A stretch of DNA of 64,000 bases from Lunularia cruciata (lineage: Eukaryota; Streptophyta; Marchantiopsida; Lunulariales; Lunulariaceae), in assembly GCA_948567375.1 (NCBI GenBank), contig OX419756.1, forward strand, positions 50,260,552 to 50,324,551, read 5' to 3'. The first letter of the stretch is position 1; each line of letters begins with the position of its first letter. Under the pieces are notes generated by a model. The model searched no databases and had not been told where the DNA came from. It saw only the letters and a list, made by a program, of their open reading frames with translations. Of the stretch, positions 35,800 through 45,313 are shown piece by piece. The translations under genes and the position numbers were made by a program.

Positions 35800-36222
35800 T
35801 GTAACAATATGGAGTTTAGTGACGAAGTTAGTTGAGCTTACGAAGTAGAGAATAAGACAAAATAGCCTAGAATATTCTAGAAGCATCTAAGAAGCTTCTT
35901 AGGAAGCTTCCTAACTAGTTAACTTGCGCCCTAAGCAGGTAGCTTCTAGAAGGAAGCTTCTAGAAGCTTCTAACTAGCTTAGCTTGCACGCCAAGTAGGC
36001 GGCTTCTAGAAGGAAGCTTCTTGAGAAGCTTCCTAGTTAACTTGGCTTGCACTCCAAGAAAGCGGCTCAAGGAAGCTTCTTGAGAAGCTTCAAGGGACTT
36101 GTATGATACCTATAAATACCAAGGCCAAAGCTCATGCTAGGCATTCGGAGTTTTCCCTCATTCAAGTGTCCCAATGTGAATTTCCATTCTCCTATTTCTC
36201 TCCTCGGTTTCGGTCTTTTACA
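35800..36222 (+). repeat. 5' LTR of the young chromovirus
   Basis: It starts TGTAACAATATGG and ends CTTTTACA. A TATA box TATAAATA lies at 36111-36118. Upstream of it is a dense series of GAAGCTTC / TTCTAGAA words forming heat-shock elements, described separately. It is identical to the 3' LTR except for two transitions. Confidence 0.97.
35870..36090. promoter_or_regulatory. Cluster of heat-shock elements upstream of the LTR TATA box
   Basis: A perfect three-unit element GAAtaTTCtaGAA lies at 35870-35882. A perfect four-unit element GAAggc-type array (GAAgcTTCtaGAAgcTTC) lies at 35953-35970, preceded by TTCtaGAA at 35944-35951. Further GAAgcTTC pairs lie at 35891-35898, 35903-35910, 36013-36020, 36025-36032, 36072-36079 and 36084-36091. 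The consensus for heat-shock factor binding is alternating nGAAn/nTTCn units. The TATA box follows at 36111. The same array recurs in the 3' LTR from 41090. Confidence 0.7.
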
Positions 36223-36240
36223 TTGGTATCAGAGCAGGAA
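36223..36240 (+). other. Primer-binding site (tRNA-iMet type)
   Basis: TGGTATCAGAGC (36224-36235) directly follows the 5' LTR and is the standard plant LTR-retrotransposon sequence complementary to the 3' end of initiator methionine tRNA. Older copies have decayed versions (TTGGTATTAGAGT at 31104). Confidence 0.93.
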
Positions 36241-36493
36241 TGGGATGGATGGAATTTATGGACCACCAAATCCACTTCCGCCAAACCATTGGGACTTTCA
36301 TGTCCAGATATTACCAAAGCATCGTTTCACACAGTTCATCACCTCACGCTTTGGGCAGGATTTTCTACATATGATCACCGTGTCAGAGGAACCCTTGATA
36401 CTTCCAGTTGTGACTTATGGAGAACGGTGGACGTGTTGTATCTATGTGTTAATCAACTAGATAAATTGAGGGTAGTGGATTAGGGTAGTAGCA

Positions 36494-37393
36494 ATGGCCG
36501 CAATACCGGATGTTATCCTTGCAATGCAACAACAAATCGAGCATCTTACTCGATTGTTGGATGAACGAGACCAGCAACGACGAGAACAAATAGACAGAGC
36601 GCCAGTTCGAGATGGAGAAGATCGCATTTGATTTCCGAAACCCAAGGTGTTTGAAGGCAAGAATGTTCCAGGCACAGTGGAAAATTTTGTGTTTGACTGT
36701 GAACGTTACTTTGAAGCCACCAATCTTCAAGACGAGCGGAAACAAATTCTCTTGGCTTCTAGCCAGTTGGATGGCGTGGCAAAACTTTGGTGGCGATTCC
36801 GAGTAGAAAGAGCTGAACGACAAATTGTTACACCAATTTTGACATGGGCAGAATTCAAGGATGCAATACTTGGTCGATTTCAGACTATAAATGCCACCCG
36901 AGCTGCACGAGATAAATTGGCGGAGTTGAGGCAGATTGGTTCGGTGAGAAGCTACATCACACAATTTCAGAATATCATCATGCAAATTCCAGATATCCAA
37001 GAAGGTGAAGTTCTGGATCGATTTGTGCGAGGATTGAAGTCACAAACCAGATTGGAGGTGACCATGCGAGAGCCACAGAACGTAGAAGAAGCCATGCAAT
37101 TGGCTGAGCGTTTTGATTCCTTAGTTGCAACAACTTGGTCTCGACCTCGACCTACACAAAACCTACCCGTACCACGAGTGGAAGAACCGGTACCAATGGA
37201 GATTGATGCTATCCAGCGAAGACCACTTGGCACAGCAGATAGAGAAAGATTACGACAAAATGGAGGTTGCTTTTATTGTCGCCAGTTGGGGCATCGCATT
37301 GCTGAATGTCCACTCAAGAATGGACAACCTCGACAAGTTGCCCAAGTGGAGGTTGTGGAGCAGAATGATCCGGGAAACGAGGAATCCCAGTAG
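36494..37393 (+). pseudogene. Gag polyprotein with one in-frame stop
   Basis: The frame opens at ATG 36494 (MAAIPDVILAMQQQ) and continues to a TAG at 37391-37393, 299 codons, broken only by TGA at 36629-36631 (codon 46). Downstream the capsid-like region contains FEGKNVPGTVENFVFDCE and LDGVAKLWWRF. The C-terminal CCHC zinc knuckle CFYCRQLGHRIAEC lies at 37269-37310. Gag assembles the retrotransposon particle and its knuckle binds the RNA. The older copy has a sense codon (CAA) at the stop position, so the stop is specific to this copy. Confidence 0.9.
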
Positions 37394-37417
37394 GAGATTT
37401 CGAGCCGTCTACTGGGA
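37372..37417 (+). promoter_or_regulatory. -1 programmed ribosomal frameshift signal at gag/pol
   Basis: The slippery heptamer GGGAAAC (37372-37378) is in the correct register of the Gag frame (..CCG GGA AAC..). After a 6-nt spacer (37379-37384) a perfect 9-bp stem follows: TCCCAGTAG (37385-37393) with CTACTGGGA (37409-37417), around a 15-nt loop. The Gag stop TAG is inside the 5' arm. A -1 slip moves from the Gag frame into the frame of the protease and pol, which is open through this point. Heptamer, spacer and stem match the classic retroviral arrangement. Confidence 0.75.
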
Positions 37418-40400
37418 GCTTGATTAGTTCCAATGGGATTGAAGGCTCGACCTATGCAAGTTTGCTTCACTTGCAAGGTATGATATCTAATCGGGGTTGT
37501 AGAATTTTGGTTGATTCTGGAAGTTCAGAGAATTGCATGTCTATGCAAGTGGCAAAGGAATTGGGTATTCCTATCAGGCCAGTGATTGGAAGTAGTTTGA
37601 TGATGGCGGATGGTAGAAAGGGTTCTGCATTCCGCACCTTGCATCTTGTTACCTTCAAGATTGGGAAGGAGTATTTGGAGTGTATGAGGTTCGTAGTGGC
37701 ACCTCTACATTATGATATCATTCTAGGTCTACCTTGGCTTGAATGTCATAAGGTTCAATTTGATTGGACCCGACACCAAATTCAAGTACAACACCAAGGT
37801 AGGAATTTCCGATTAGGTTGTCTGGCACCTCTGAGTAAGACACCTAAGAATAGTCAGTCCCAAGATGGGAAGTTTGTCGAGAAGGTAGCCATAGAGCGAA
37901 TCTGGAAGGGAGATGAGTCCCAAGATGGGAAGTTTGCCAGGAAGGCAACCATGGAGCAAGCTTGGAAGAGAGATGAGTCCCTAGAAGGGAAGTTTGTGAA
38001 TGAAGCAGCCATAGAGCAAGCTTTGGAGGACGATAAGTCTGTATTCGCGGTGTGGATCAAGCCGATTGCACAAGAACAATCTGAGGAGGGCCAAGTGCCG
38101 CATCAAGCAATGGTTGATCGGATAGTTCAGGAGTTTGCAGATGTGTTTCCGGATGATCTGCCAAAGGGATTACCCTCCGATTGAGGTATGCCCTTCAAGA
38201 TCGAGTTATTGCCAGGGAGTACTCCAGTGAGTAGACCAATCTATCGGCTCTCACCAAAGGAGTTGGAGGAGTTGCGAACAACACTTACAGAGTTGTTGGA
38301 GAAGGATTTCATACGACATAGTACCTCTCCGTGGAGAGCACCGGTACTATTTGTTCCAAAGAAGGATGGAGGACTTCGTTTCTGTATTGATTACCGTGGG
38401 CTCAATAAGCAAATCGTGAAGAATGCATATCCCTTGCCTCGGATCGATGACCTGCTTGATCAACTAAGTGGAGCACGCTACTTTTCCAAGCTGGATCTTC
38501 GTAGCGGCTATTGGCAAATTCCTATTGAAGGAGAGGACGTGCAAAAGACTACTTTTCGCACAAGGTATGGACATTTTGAGTGGAGAGTTCTACCTTTTGG
38601 ACTCACTAATGCTCCAGCAGTCTTCATGGATCAAATGCATCGAGTGTTGGAGGGACTATTAGATCGGTCCGTGGTGGTGTTCTTAGATGATATCTTAATC
38701 TATAGCAGGACAGAGGTAGAACATGTGAATCATGTGCGAGAAGTCCTAAGACGACTACGACAGTGGAAATTTTACTGCAAGAAGTCAAAGTGTGCTTTTT
38801 GGCAGAAGGAGGTTACCTTCTTGGGTCATAAGATCTCATCAGAGGGGATCAAGATGGAAGAAGAGAAGATCAAGGCCATTACTGATTGGCCTACCCCGAA
38901 GGATGCTATAGAAGTACGAGCATTCAATGGACTGGCCAGTTTTTATCGACGGTTCATCCACTATTATGCTCACGTGGCTGCACCATTGACTGACCTCTTG
39001 GGAAAGAACTCGAGCTTCCAGTGGACCACCAAGCATGAAGAAGCATTCCAGAAGTTAAAGCATATGGTGTCTTCAAGACCTATTCTTCAACCATATGATC
39101 CTCAACTACCTTGTGTGGTTGATTTTGATGCTTCTAACTTTGCAATTGGAGCTGTGTTGCAACAAGAATTTCCAGATGGACTACATCCAATTGCCTTTGT
39201 GTCTCGCCGACTAAATACAGCAGAAAGAAATTACTCTGCTTGGTATCGGGAACAACTTGCAATGGTATATGCCACCAAGGTATGGAGGCATTATCTCTTG
39301 GGGAAACAAGTGATCATGCGAACTGATCACAAGCCATTGTTGCAGACCTTACACCTAGAGCACATGAAGAGTCGACATCATCGATGGGAAGAGCAACTCC
39401 AATTGTTCGACATCAAACTTGAGTACAAACCAGGTCGGTTCCATGTCATCCCTGATGCTCTATCACGACGACCTGATTTGAAGTCTCTTCCTCTCATCAC
39501 GGCAGCAATTACAACGGTGTCAATTGATCCCAAGATTCATAACGAGTTTCGGTTAGCCCTACAGCAAGATCCCTTCTTCCAAATGGTACACGGTCGTCTA
39601 ACAGCACGCAACAAGGAGTACAACACCTTCTCCTTCAAGGAAGGCCTTTTATTCCATGCATACCAGATCTATGTTCCAACCAAAGGTGATCTTCGACTTG
39701 TGCGCCTTCAAGAAGCCCATGATTTACCAATAGCTGGTCACATGGGAGTGGACAAGACCTTGGGCACCCTCCAACGCCAATGGTGGTGGCCCAACATGAC
39801 ACGAGATGTTCGAGACTTTGTCCAATCATGTGAGAGTTGCCAACGGAACAAAGCCAGCAACCAGAAGCCGAGTGGACTCCTTCAACCACTCGCCATTCCA
39901 TCCGCTCGTTGGGAGCATGTGAGCTTGGATCTCATCACATCCTTGCCAAAGACAAAACAAGGACACACGGCAATTGTGGTGTTTGTGGATAAGCTTAGTA
40001 AGCAAATCCACTTGGCACCAACCTGTGATACCGTGGATGCTCCAACCTTAGCACAAATCTACTTCGACAATGTCTTCAAGCATCATGGGATGCCACGTGT
40101 ACTCATCTCCAACCGTGATCCTCGATTTACCGAGAAGTTTTGGCAAGCACTCTTCCAGATACTCGGCACCAAGCTTGCTTTGTCCACGGCCTATCATCCT
40201 CAAACTGATGGACAAACCGAACGCGCCAATCGAACATTGGAGGATATGTTGCGGGCCTTTGTCAATGTCCACCATACCAACTGGGATGAATGTCTTGCAG
40301 CTGCAGAATTTGCCTACAACAATTCCAAACAGGCAAGCACTGGATTTTCTCCCTTCTTTCTCAATTTTGGCCAAGATCCGCTTGTTCCAGATTCTCTTCT

Positions 40401-41055
40401 TGCTCCCCCTCCCTCTCAGGTTCCTCATACTTCTACATTCTTGACCACTATATCCCAATCTCTCCAACAAGCCAAATCTCACCTCCTTGTTGCTCAGAAT
40501 CGCCAAAAACAATATGCAGACCATCATCGTCGTGATCTCACCTTTGAAGTTGGTGATAAAGTCATGCTATCCTCTAGTAACCTCCCTCTCCCACTTGATA
40601 CCCAAGTTCGTAAACTTGCTCCTAATTGGATAGGACCCTTTGATATCACCCACATTATCTCTCCTGTTGCTTATCGTCTTGCCTTACCTTGTCACATGCG
40701 TATCCATCCTGTCTTTCATATTTCCAAGTTGAAACCCTTTGTTCCTAACCCTTCTTCCTTTTCCTCTCAAGTCCAACCTCCCCCTCTTCCTGTCCCTATC
40801 AATGATCATGAGGAGTACGAAGTTGACCGTATCCTTGCGCGTCGCCATATTCAACGAGGCCGTCACCAACATACGGAGTACAAGGTCCTTTGGAAAGGGT
40901 ATCCCCTTCATGATGCTACATGGGAACCTCTTTCTCACCTCCAGAATGCACAGATGGCCATCAAGGAATTCGAAGCTTCACTGGCGACGAGGACGTCACC
41001 AACTAGCGGCGGGGGAATATGTAACAATATGGAGTTTAGTGACGAAGTTAGTTGA
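37379..41055 (+). pseudogene. Pol polyprotein (protease, RT, RNase H, integrase, chromodomain) with one stop
   Basis: Open in the -1 frame relative to Gag. The protease has DSGSS at 37513-37527. The linker carries a 20-codon repeat. TGA at 38182-38184 interrupts pol just before the RT; 955 open codons follow. The RT has [11 protein letters not shown] and the catalytic FLDDILIYS (38680-38706). RNase H has [15 protein letters not shown] near 39117. The integrase has a zinc-finger H(39718)...C..C region, then a D,D-35-E core with NRDPRF near 40111 and [15 protein letters not shown] near 40190. The C-terminal chromodomain has [10 protein letters not shown] and YKVLWKGYP...TWEP (40816-40930). The frame runs 36 nt into the 3' LTR before stopping. 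Confidence 0.93.
41006..41019 (+). other. Polypurine tract
   Basis: A purine-rich run GGCGGGGGAATA lies immediately before the 3' LTR and is the expected primer for plus-strand DNA synthesis. Confidence 0.75.
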
Positions 41056-41442
41056 GCTTACAAAGTAGAGAATAAGACAAAACAGCCTAGAATATTCTAG
41101 AAGCATCTAAGAAGCTTCTTAGGAAGCTTCCTAACTAGTTAACTTGCGCCCTAAGCAGGTAGCTTCTAGAAGGAAGCTTCTAGAAGCTTCTAACTAGCTT
41201 AGCTTGCACGCCAAGTAGGCGGCTTCTAGAAGGAAGCTTCTTGAGAAGCTTCCTAGTTAACTTGGCTTGCACTCCAAGAAAGCGGCTCAAGGAAGCTTCT
41301 TGAGAAGCTTCAAGGGACTTGTATGATACCTATAAATACCAAGGCCAAAGCTCATGCTAGGCATTCGGAGTTTTCCCTCATTCAAGTGTCCCAATGTGAA
41401 TTTCCATTCTCCTATTTCTCTCCTCGGTTTCGGTCTTTTACA
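41020..41442 (+). repeat. 3' LTR of the young chromovirus
   Basis: It is identical to the 5' LTR except at two positions (CGAAG/CAAAG and AATAG/AACAG in the first 65 bp). It contains the same heat-shock element array (from 41090) and TATA box (41331). The pol stop codon lies at 41053-41055 inside it. Confidence 0.97.
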
Positions 41443-41447
41443 AGGAT

Positions 41448-44440
41448 GGTATATGAGCATCTTAGAGATTGCTTTTAGGTAGATGACCCTTCTAGTAGAT
41501 TTATCAAATTGTTTTGTGTGGCTATAGCAATAGCAAGGGTGATGTTCCTACGTCAATTAGTCAAGTGTAAGGTGCTAGTCAAATTCTTGTGATGGAGAAG
41601 GGCTCAAGAGGCATTAGACCAATTGCTATTGGAGATATCTTTTTCCGCTTGGTTAGCCATACCATTGTCCTTCAACGTTGATTTCACTTCTAAGAGCACC
41701 TCAGTCCACATCAGTTTGGAGAAGCTATACTTGGAGGTTGTGAGGCTATCTCTCTAGGCATTGATGCACTATTAGATATCCATCTAGATTGTGTCATCCT
41801 ATAGGTGGATCTTGAGAATGTTTTTAATAGTATCTCTGTGTATCCATCTTTAGAGAGCTTAGGGAGGCCCGTGGATCCTTGGCAAGTCTCATTCCTTTTG
41901 TGTGATTGTTTTATGGCTCTCTTGCTTCCCTTTACTACCAGCATGGTTGGTCATATGAGTGAGTCACTGTCTTGGAGTCAATTATTTAGTACACAACAAG
42001 GAGATCCTTTAAGGGAACCTTTTTTTACCATGTCTCACTTCAAAGCTCTCTTATCTACCACTTTAGCCATGCCAAGTTGTGTATTTCCCTCCTTGGTAGA
42101 CAATACATACATTGTGGGACCCATAGATCAATGTAATACCAATATCTAGATATATTATCTAGAGGTGAAAATTGGCTTGGTAATATCTAGAAAGATGTAA
42201 TATATATTAGACTAAGTAGATCAGATAGAGGTGTTACCAAAAGAGTGCTTCCACTAATAGAGCAGGAGTTGAAAACACCTTGAAAATTTCAAAGTCAATT
42301 TTGGAGACCTAAATGGATGAATTGGGCCTCCAAAATAAATAGAACTTTCCCCACTAGGGAAAAAGGTTGGCCTTCTCCCACTCCTCTTATCATTTGTCTC
42401 ATTGAGAGCTTTCCAATGGTATCTCACCCATGTGATTTTGAGCTTCCTATAGGAAGATTCTTTAAAGATTTCCTTTGGTCAACCAAGTAGGACAAGGACC
42501 AACATGTGACCCATCCATGCAACTAATCTAAGAGTGGAGCTTGCTAACATGTCATCGACCCATATATCTAACCAAAGGGTGGAGCTTCCTTTGAGGGGAT
42601 ACTCTTTGCTATATAATAAAGAGAAGGTGCTCCTTTGGGGCATTGGAGTATTGAGTGTGATGCTTTGTGTTTCTTCTCTTGTGTTTCTCTATGGGGTTTC
42701 CTGTCCTTGAAATATTACAATCAGATTAGGCAGGCCTTTTATCACTTGACTACAGAGCTACATCTTGTAGGCTTGAGAGTCAATGTGTCAAAGTGCAAAG
42801 CATGGTTCCCTTCAAGTATCCCTTCTCACCTTGAGCTTTCAAAGGGGTGTGTTACATCTACAAATGGACTACATGTTCTTGGAGTGCTAATAGGATTAGA
42901 GGATTTTATCACATTCTTTTTAGACGTTGCTCTTGCAGAAGATATTCTCCATGTGGATGAACTTCCTCTATTAGGAGATCTGCAGGTGGCATTTGGTATA
43001 CTCTCCTCTTGTATTGCCCGTCAACCGACTTACCTTCTATGCATAGTTCTCCATTCCTTGACTTTCTTATCAAGTTTGAGAGCTTTTGATAGGAGGATTA
43101 TGGGAGTCTTTGTTGATACCATTGGAATAGGGACATTTGAGTGTGTGAAGGGGGATTTGGAATTTAGAAAAACATCTCTACCAATCTCATGTGGATGGAT
43201 AGGCCTATTATCTATGGAGGAGAGACACAAATAGCACTTTTGGGTAGTTGTGCTCTCTTTATACCCTTACTTTCCTCCCATTTTGTGGTTGTTGATAGGC
43301 CAATTTTGAAGACATACGTAGCCAAGGTGGAAGAGGGATCTTTTTCTCTCCAAGTGTTATTGTGGTGGATGAGAGATGGTTTATCCCCACAAGCATATGA
43401 AGACCTTCCATCCTTTGCTTCACTACCGTCAGATTGGACCAAAGGTTTGTAATCTTCCTTGAAAGAATGACAATGTGAACATATGCTACATTCTCTATTA
43501 GTGAACTCATCCATTCTTTGAGCCACTAGAGCACATATTTGCTCTTGCTTTGGCAAGGGTGCAAACGCTTGGATCCAAGCTAGACCGTGCATTAGGGCAT
43601 TCCAACTTGCACCAGCCACCTCTCTACAGCGATGAGGTTCTGCTTAGGTTTGGTCCACCTATATGCATCTTTGTTACTCACTTTTGAGTGTGATTCTATA
43701 TTAGAGGCAATAGCAATCCATATGAAACAATGTTCTTTTGGAGGACAAAGTATAGCTACCCATGATGCCATTCGGGATATAGTGTTAGATATGGCTTGAG
43801 AAAGTGTATAACTTGCTTGGAGAGAACGCTTGTATGCTTTGCAAACAACACATGTACAAGCATACTTCTACTTGGTCCGAGATGATCAGGTTATAATAGC
43901 GGATGTTGTGGTTATAGATCCTATGTGTGATGCAATTTTGGAGGGAGTGATTACTCATCCTCTTGGATGGGCGGCGAGCAAAGCAGCAACACACAAGGTC
44001 TCCAGGTGTAGGGGTATGCAATGAGGTCAACTCTTTATTCCTCTAGCCTTGGAGTTATATAGAGCAATGGACATGTTAATAGACACATTTGTTAGGGAGT
44101 GCACTAGAGTTTATCATATTAGACGTTAGGGTGTACCATTCTCACTCTCACACTTTGTAGCATACTTTAGACAGCAAATGTCCATTGCTCTATAGAGAGC
44201 ATTGGCTTGTGAAATCCATAGGAAAACAATCACACTAGGTGATGCTTGTTCGGATCCTCCATTAGTTTGTAGATTTTACAACTTACATAGCACAGATATC
44301 TTAGGTGTGGTAGGGCAGATTTCTCATGGTGCCTAGTCCCATTTTACCTCTTTTGTCTCTTCCTTGTAAGGTTTGATGTGGTCTTCCCCTCCTTAATGTG
44401 TTATCCATGATCATGATCGACTCTCCTTGATGGAATCTTA
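41448..44440 (+). mobile_element. Best-preserved RT element copy, split by a solo LTR
   Basis: Reverse transcriptase blocks appear in order: KGSRGIRPIAIGDIFFRLV (about 41600-41655), a GGCEAISLGID stretch (about 41735-41770), VDLENVFNSIS (about 41811), QGDPL near 41998, and VDNTYIVGPID (about 42097-42130). A solo LTR is inserted at 42132. The frame then resumes at 42724 with IRQAFYHL, VGLRVNVSKCKAWF (near 42775), LHVLGVLIG and ARQPTYLL. A C-terminal region has DVVVIDP (near 43905), HPLGWAASKAA and PLALELYRAMDM (near 44040). The common 3' tail lies near 44370. Scattered stops remain. The left end was cut by the young gypsy insertion. I place it with non-LTR-type retroelements; the exact clade is uncertain. 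Confidence 0.7.
42132..42719 (+). repeat. Solo LTR of the second family inserted in the RT gene
   Basis: It starts TGTAATACCAA and ends AAATATTACA. It is flanked by ATCAA (42127-42131) and ATCAG (42720-42724), a 5-bp target duplication with one mismatch. It is the reverse complement of the family member at 25997-26737. Removing the element and one repeat rejoins the RT frame without a shift (GPID followed by QIRQAF), which fixes both borders. Confidence 0.8.
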
Positions 44441-45313
44441 ATCACTTTAGATACTTTGAATTTTATTTATTCACCACAATACAATATTCAAAAAAATATT
44501 TACAATTTTCTGATTAAGGTGTTAAATAAAATACGGTATTTAAACAACCATCTACTACAAAAACAAGTAAATTAACAATTTCATTTTATTAAAGAACGGA
44601 TCTCCGATGATATTGCAAACTTCGTTCCTTTCTCCACAGCCAATAATCTAATAATCTATGTCCCCGATGATAGAGGTCTGATCCTCTTTACCAAGTAGCT
44701 CGTTGCAGGTCTCGAGACAGATAAGGCGACGCAGTCGCTTGACCGGCAACAGAACGTGGTCAGTAGAGTGCAGCGCGTCGTCGAGTCGAGGTCGATCGAT
44801 GAGACCAACGCTTTGTCGAAACGAAGAATCTGTGAAACTGACGCGTTGATGCAACGAATGCTTTGTTGCGTTATCGCCAACACCGAAGTGCAGCCAAGTG
44901 GCAGAACTATGAGTTAGTGGGTAGGACATGATTTTGGCTGTGATTTCTTCCAAAAATCCAAGTTCTTCGGCGGCTGAATTTGAGACTTTGAGGTGAGAAT
45001 TTGACATGAGCCGGGATGAGGAATTCAAGTGGTAGATCTCTTTGATTTGTAGGAGGAGTGAAGTTGTCTAGAGAGTGTGTTTTGGTGATTTCGGAGTCGT
45101 TACGAGAATTCAGATTTTGTAGAAAATAAATTTCTTAAAGAATTGGAATGGACTGAAAGTCGAAGAGAATGAACGCCGTCGTTTTTTTCTAATGTTTGCC
45201 AGGTTCGTGAGAAGGGCAAATGGACTGAGAACATAGATTTTCCTATTCATATTAGGGAAGGAACGAGAAAGCTCTTTCGGGAGAGTTTCTGAACAGAGGA
45301 AGGGTGGCGACGA
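44441..45313. other. Intergenic; upstream region of HCS1 with an unassigned minus ORF
   Basis: Composition changes to gene-island type at about 44560. A minus-strand frame 45028-44648 (126 codons, MNSSSRLMSNSHLKV...) has no recognisable domain. It could be a small divergent gene or leader sequence. The promoter of the plus-strand biotin ligase should lie here. Confidence 0.4.

Larger units (their letters stand above)
35800..41442 (+). mobile_element. Young, complete Ty3/gypsy chromovirus
   Basis: Two 423-bp LTRs (35800-36222 and 41020-41442) differ at only two sites (near 35842/41062 and 35863/41083). The 5-bp target duplication AGGAT occurs at 35795-35799 and 41443-41447. A primer-binding site matching initiator tRNA-Met (TGGTATCAGAGC) begins at 36224, and a purine-rich tract (GGCGGGGGAATA) precedes the 3' LTR. 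The order gag - protease - RT - RNase H - integrase - chromodomain defines a chromovirus. Two nonsense codons (36629 and 38182) interrupt gag and pol. The element sits inside an older RT element, whose sequence resumes at 41448. Confidence 0.97.

Noticed and set aside
35880-36090. Regular GAAGCTTC words considered as a CRISPR-like or minisatellite array
   Set aside because: Units are too short and unequally spaced for a CRISPR array and lie inside an LTR; alternating GAA/TTC units are better explained as heat-shock elements.
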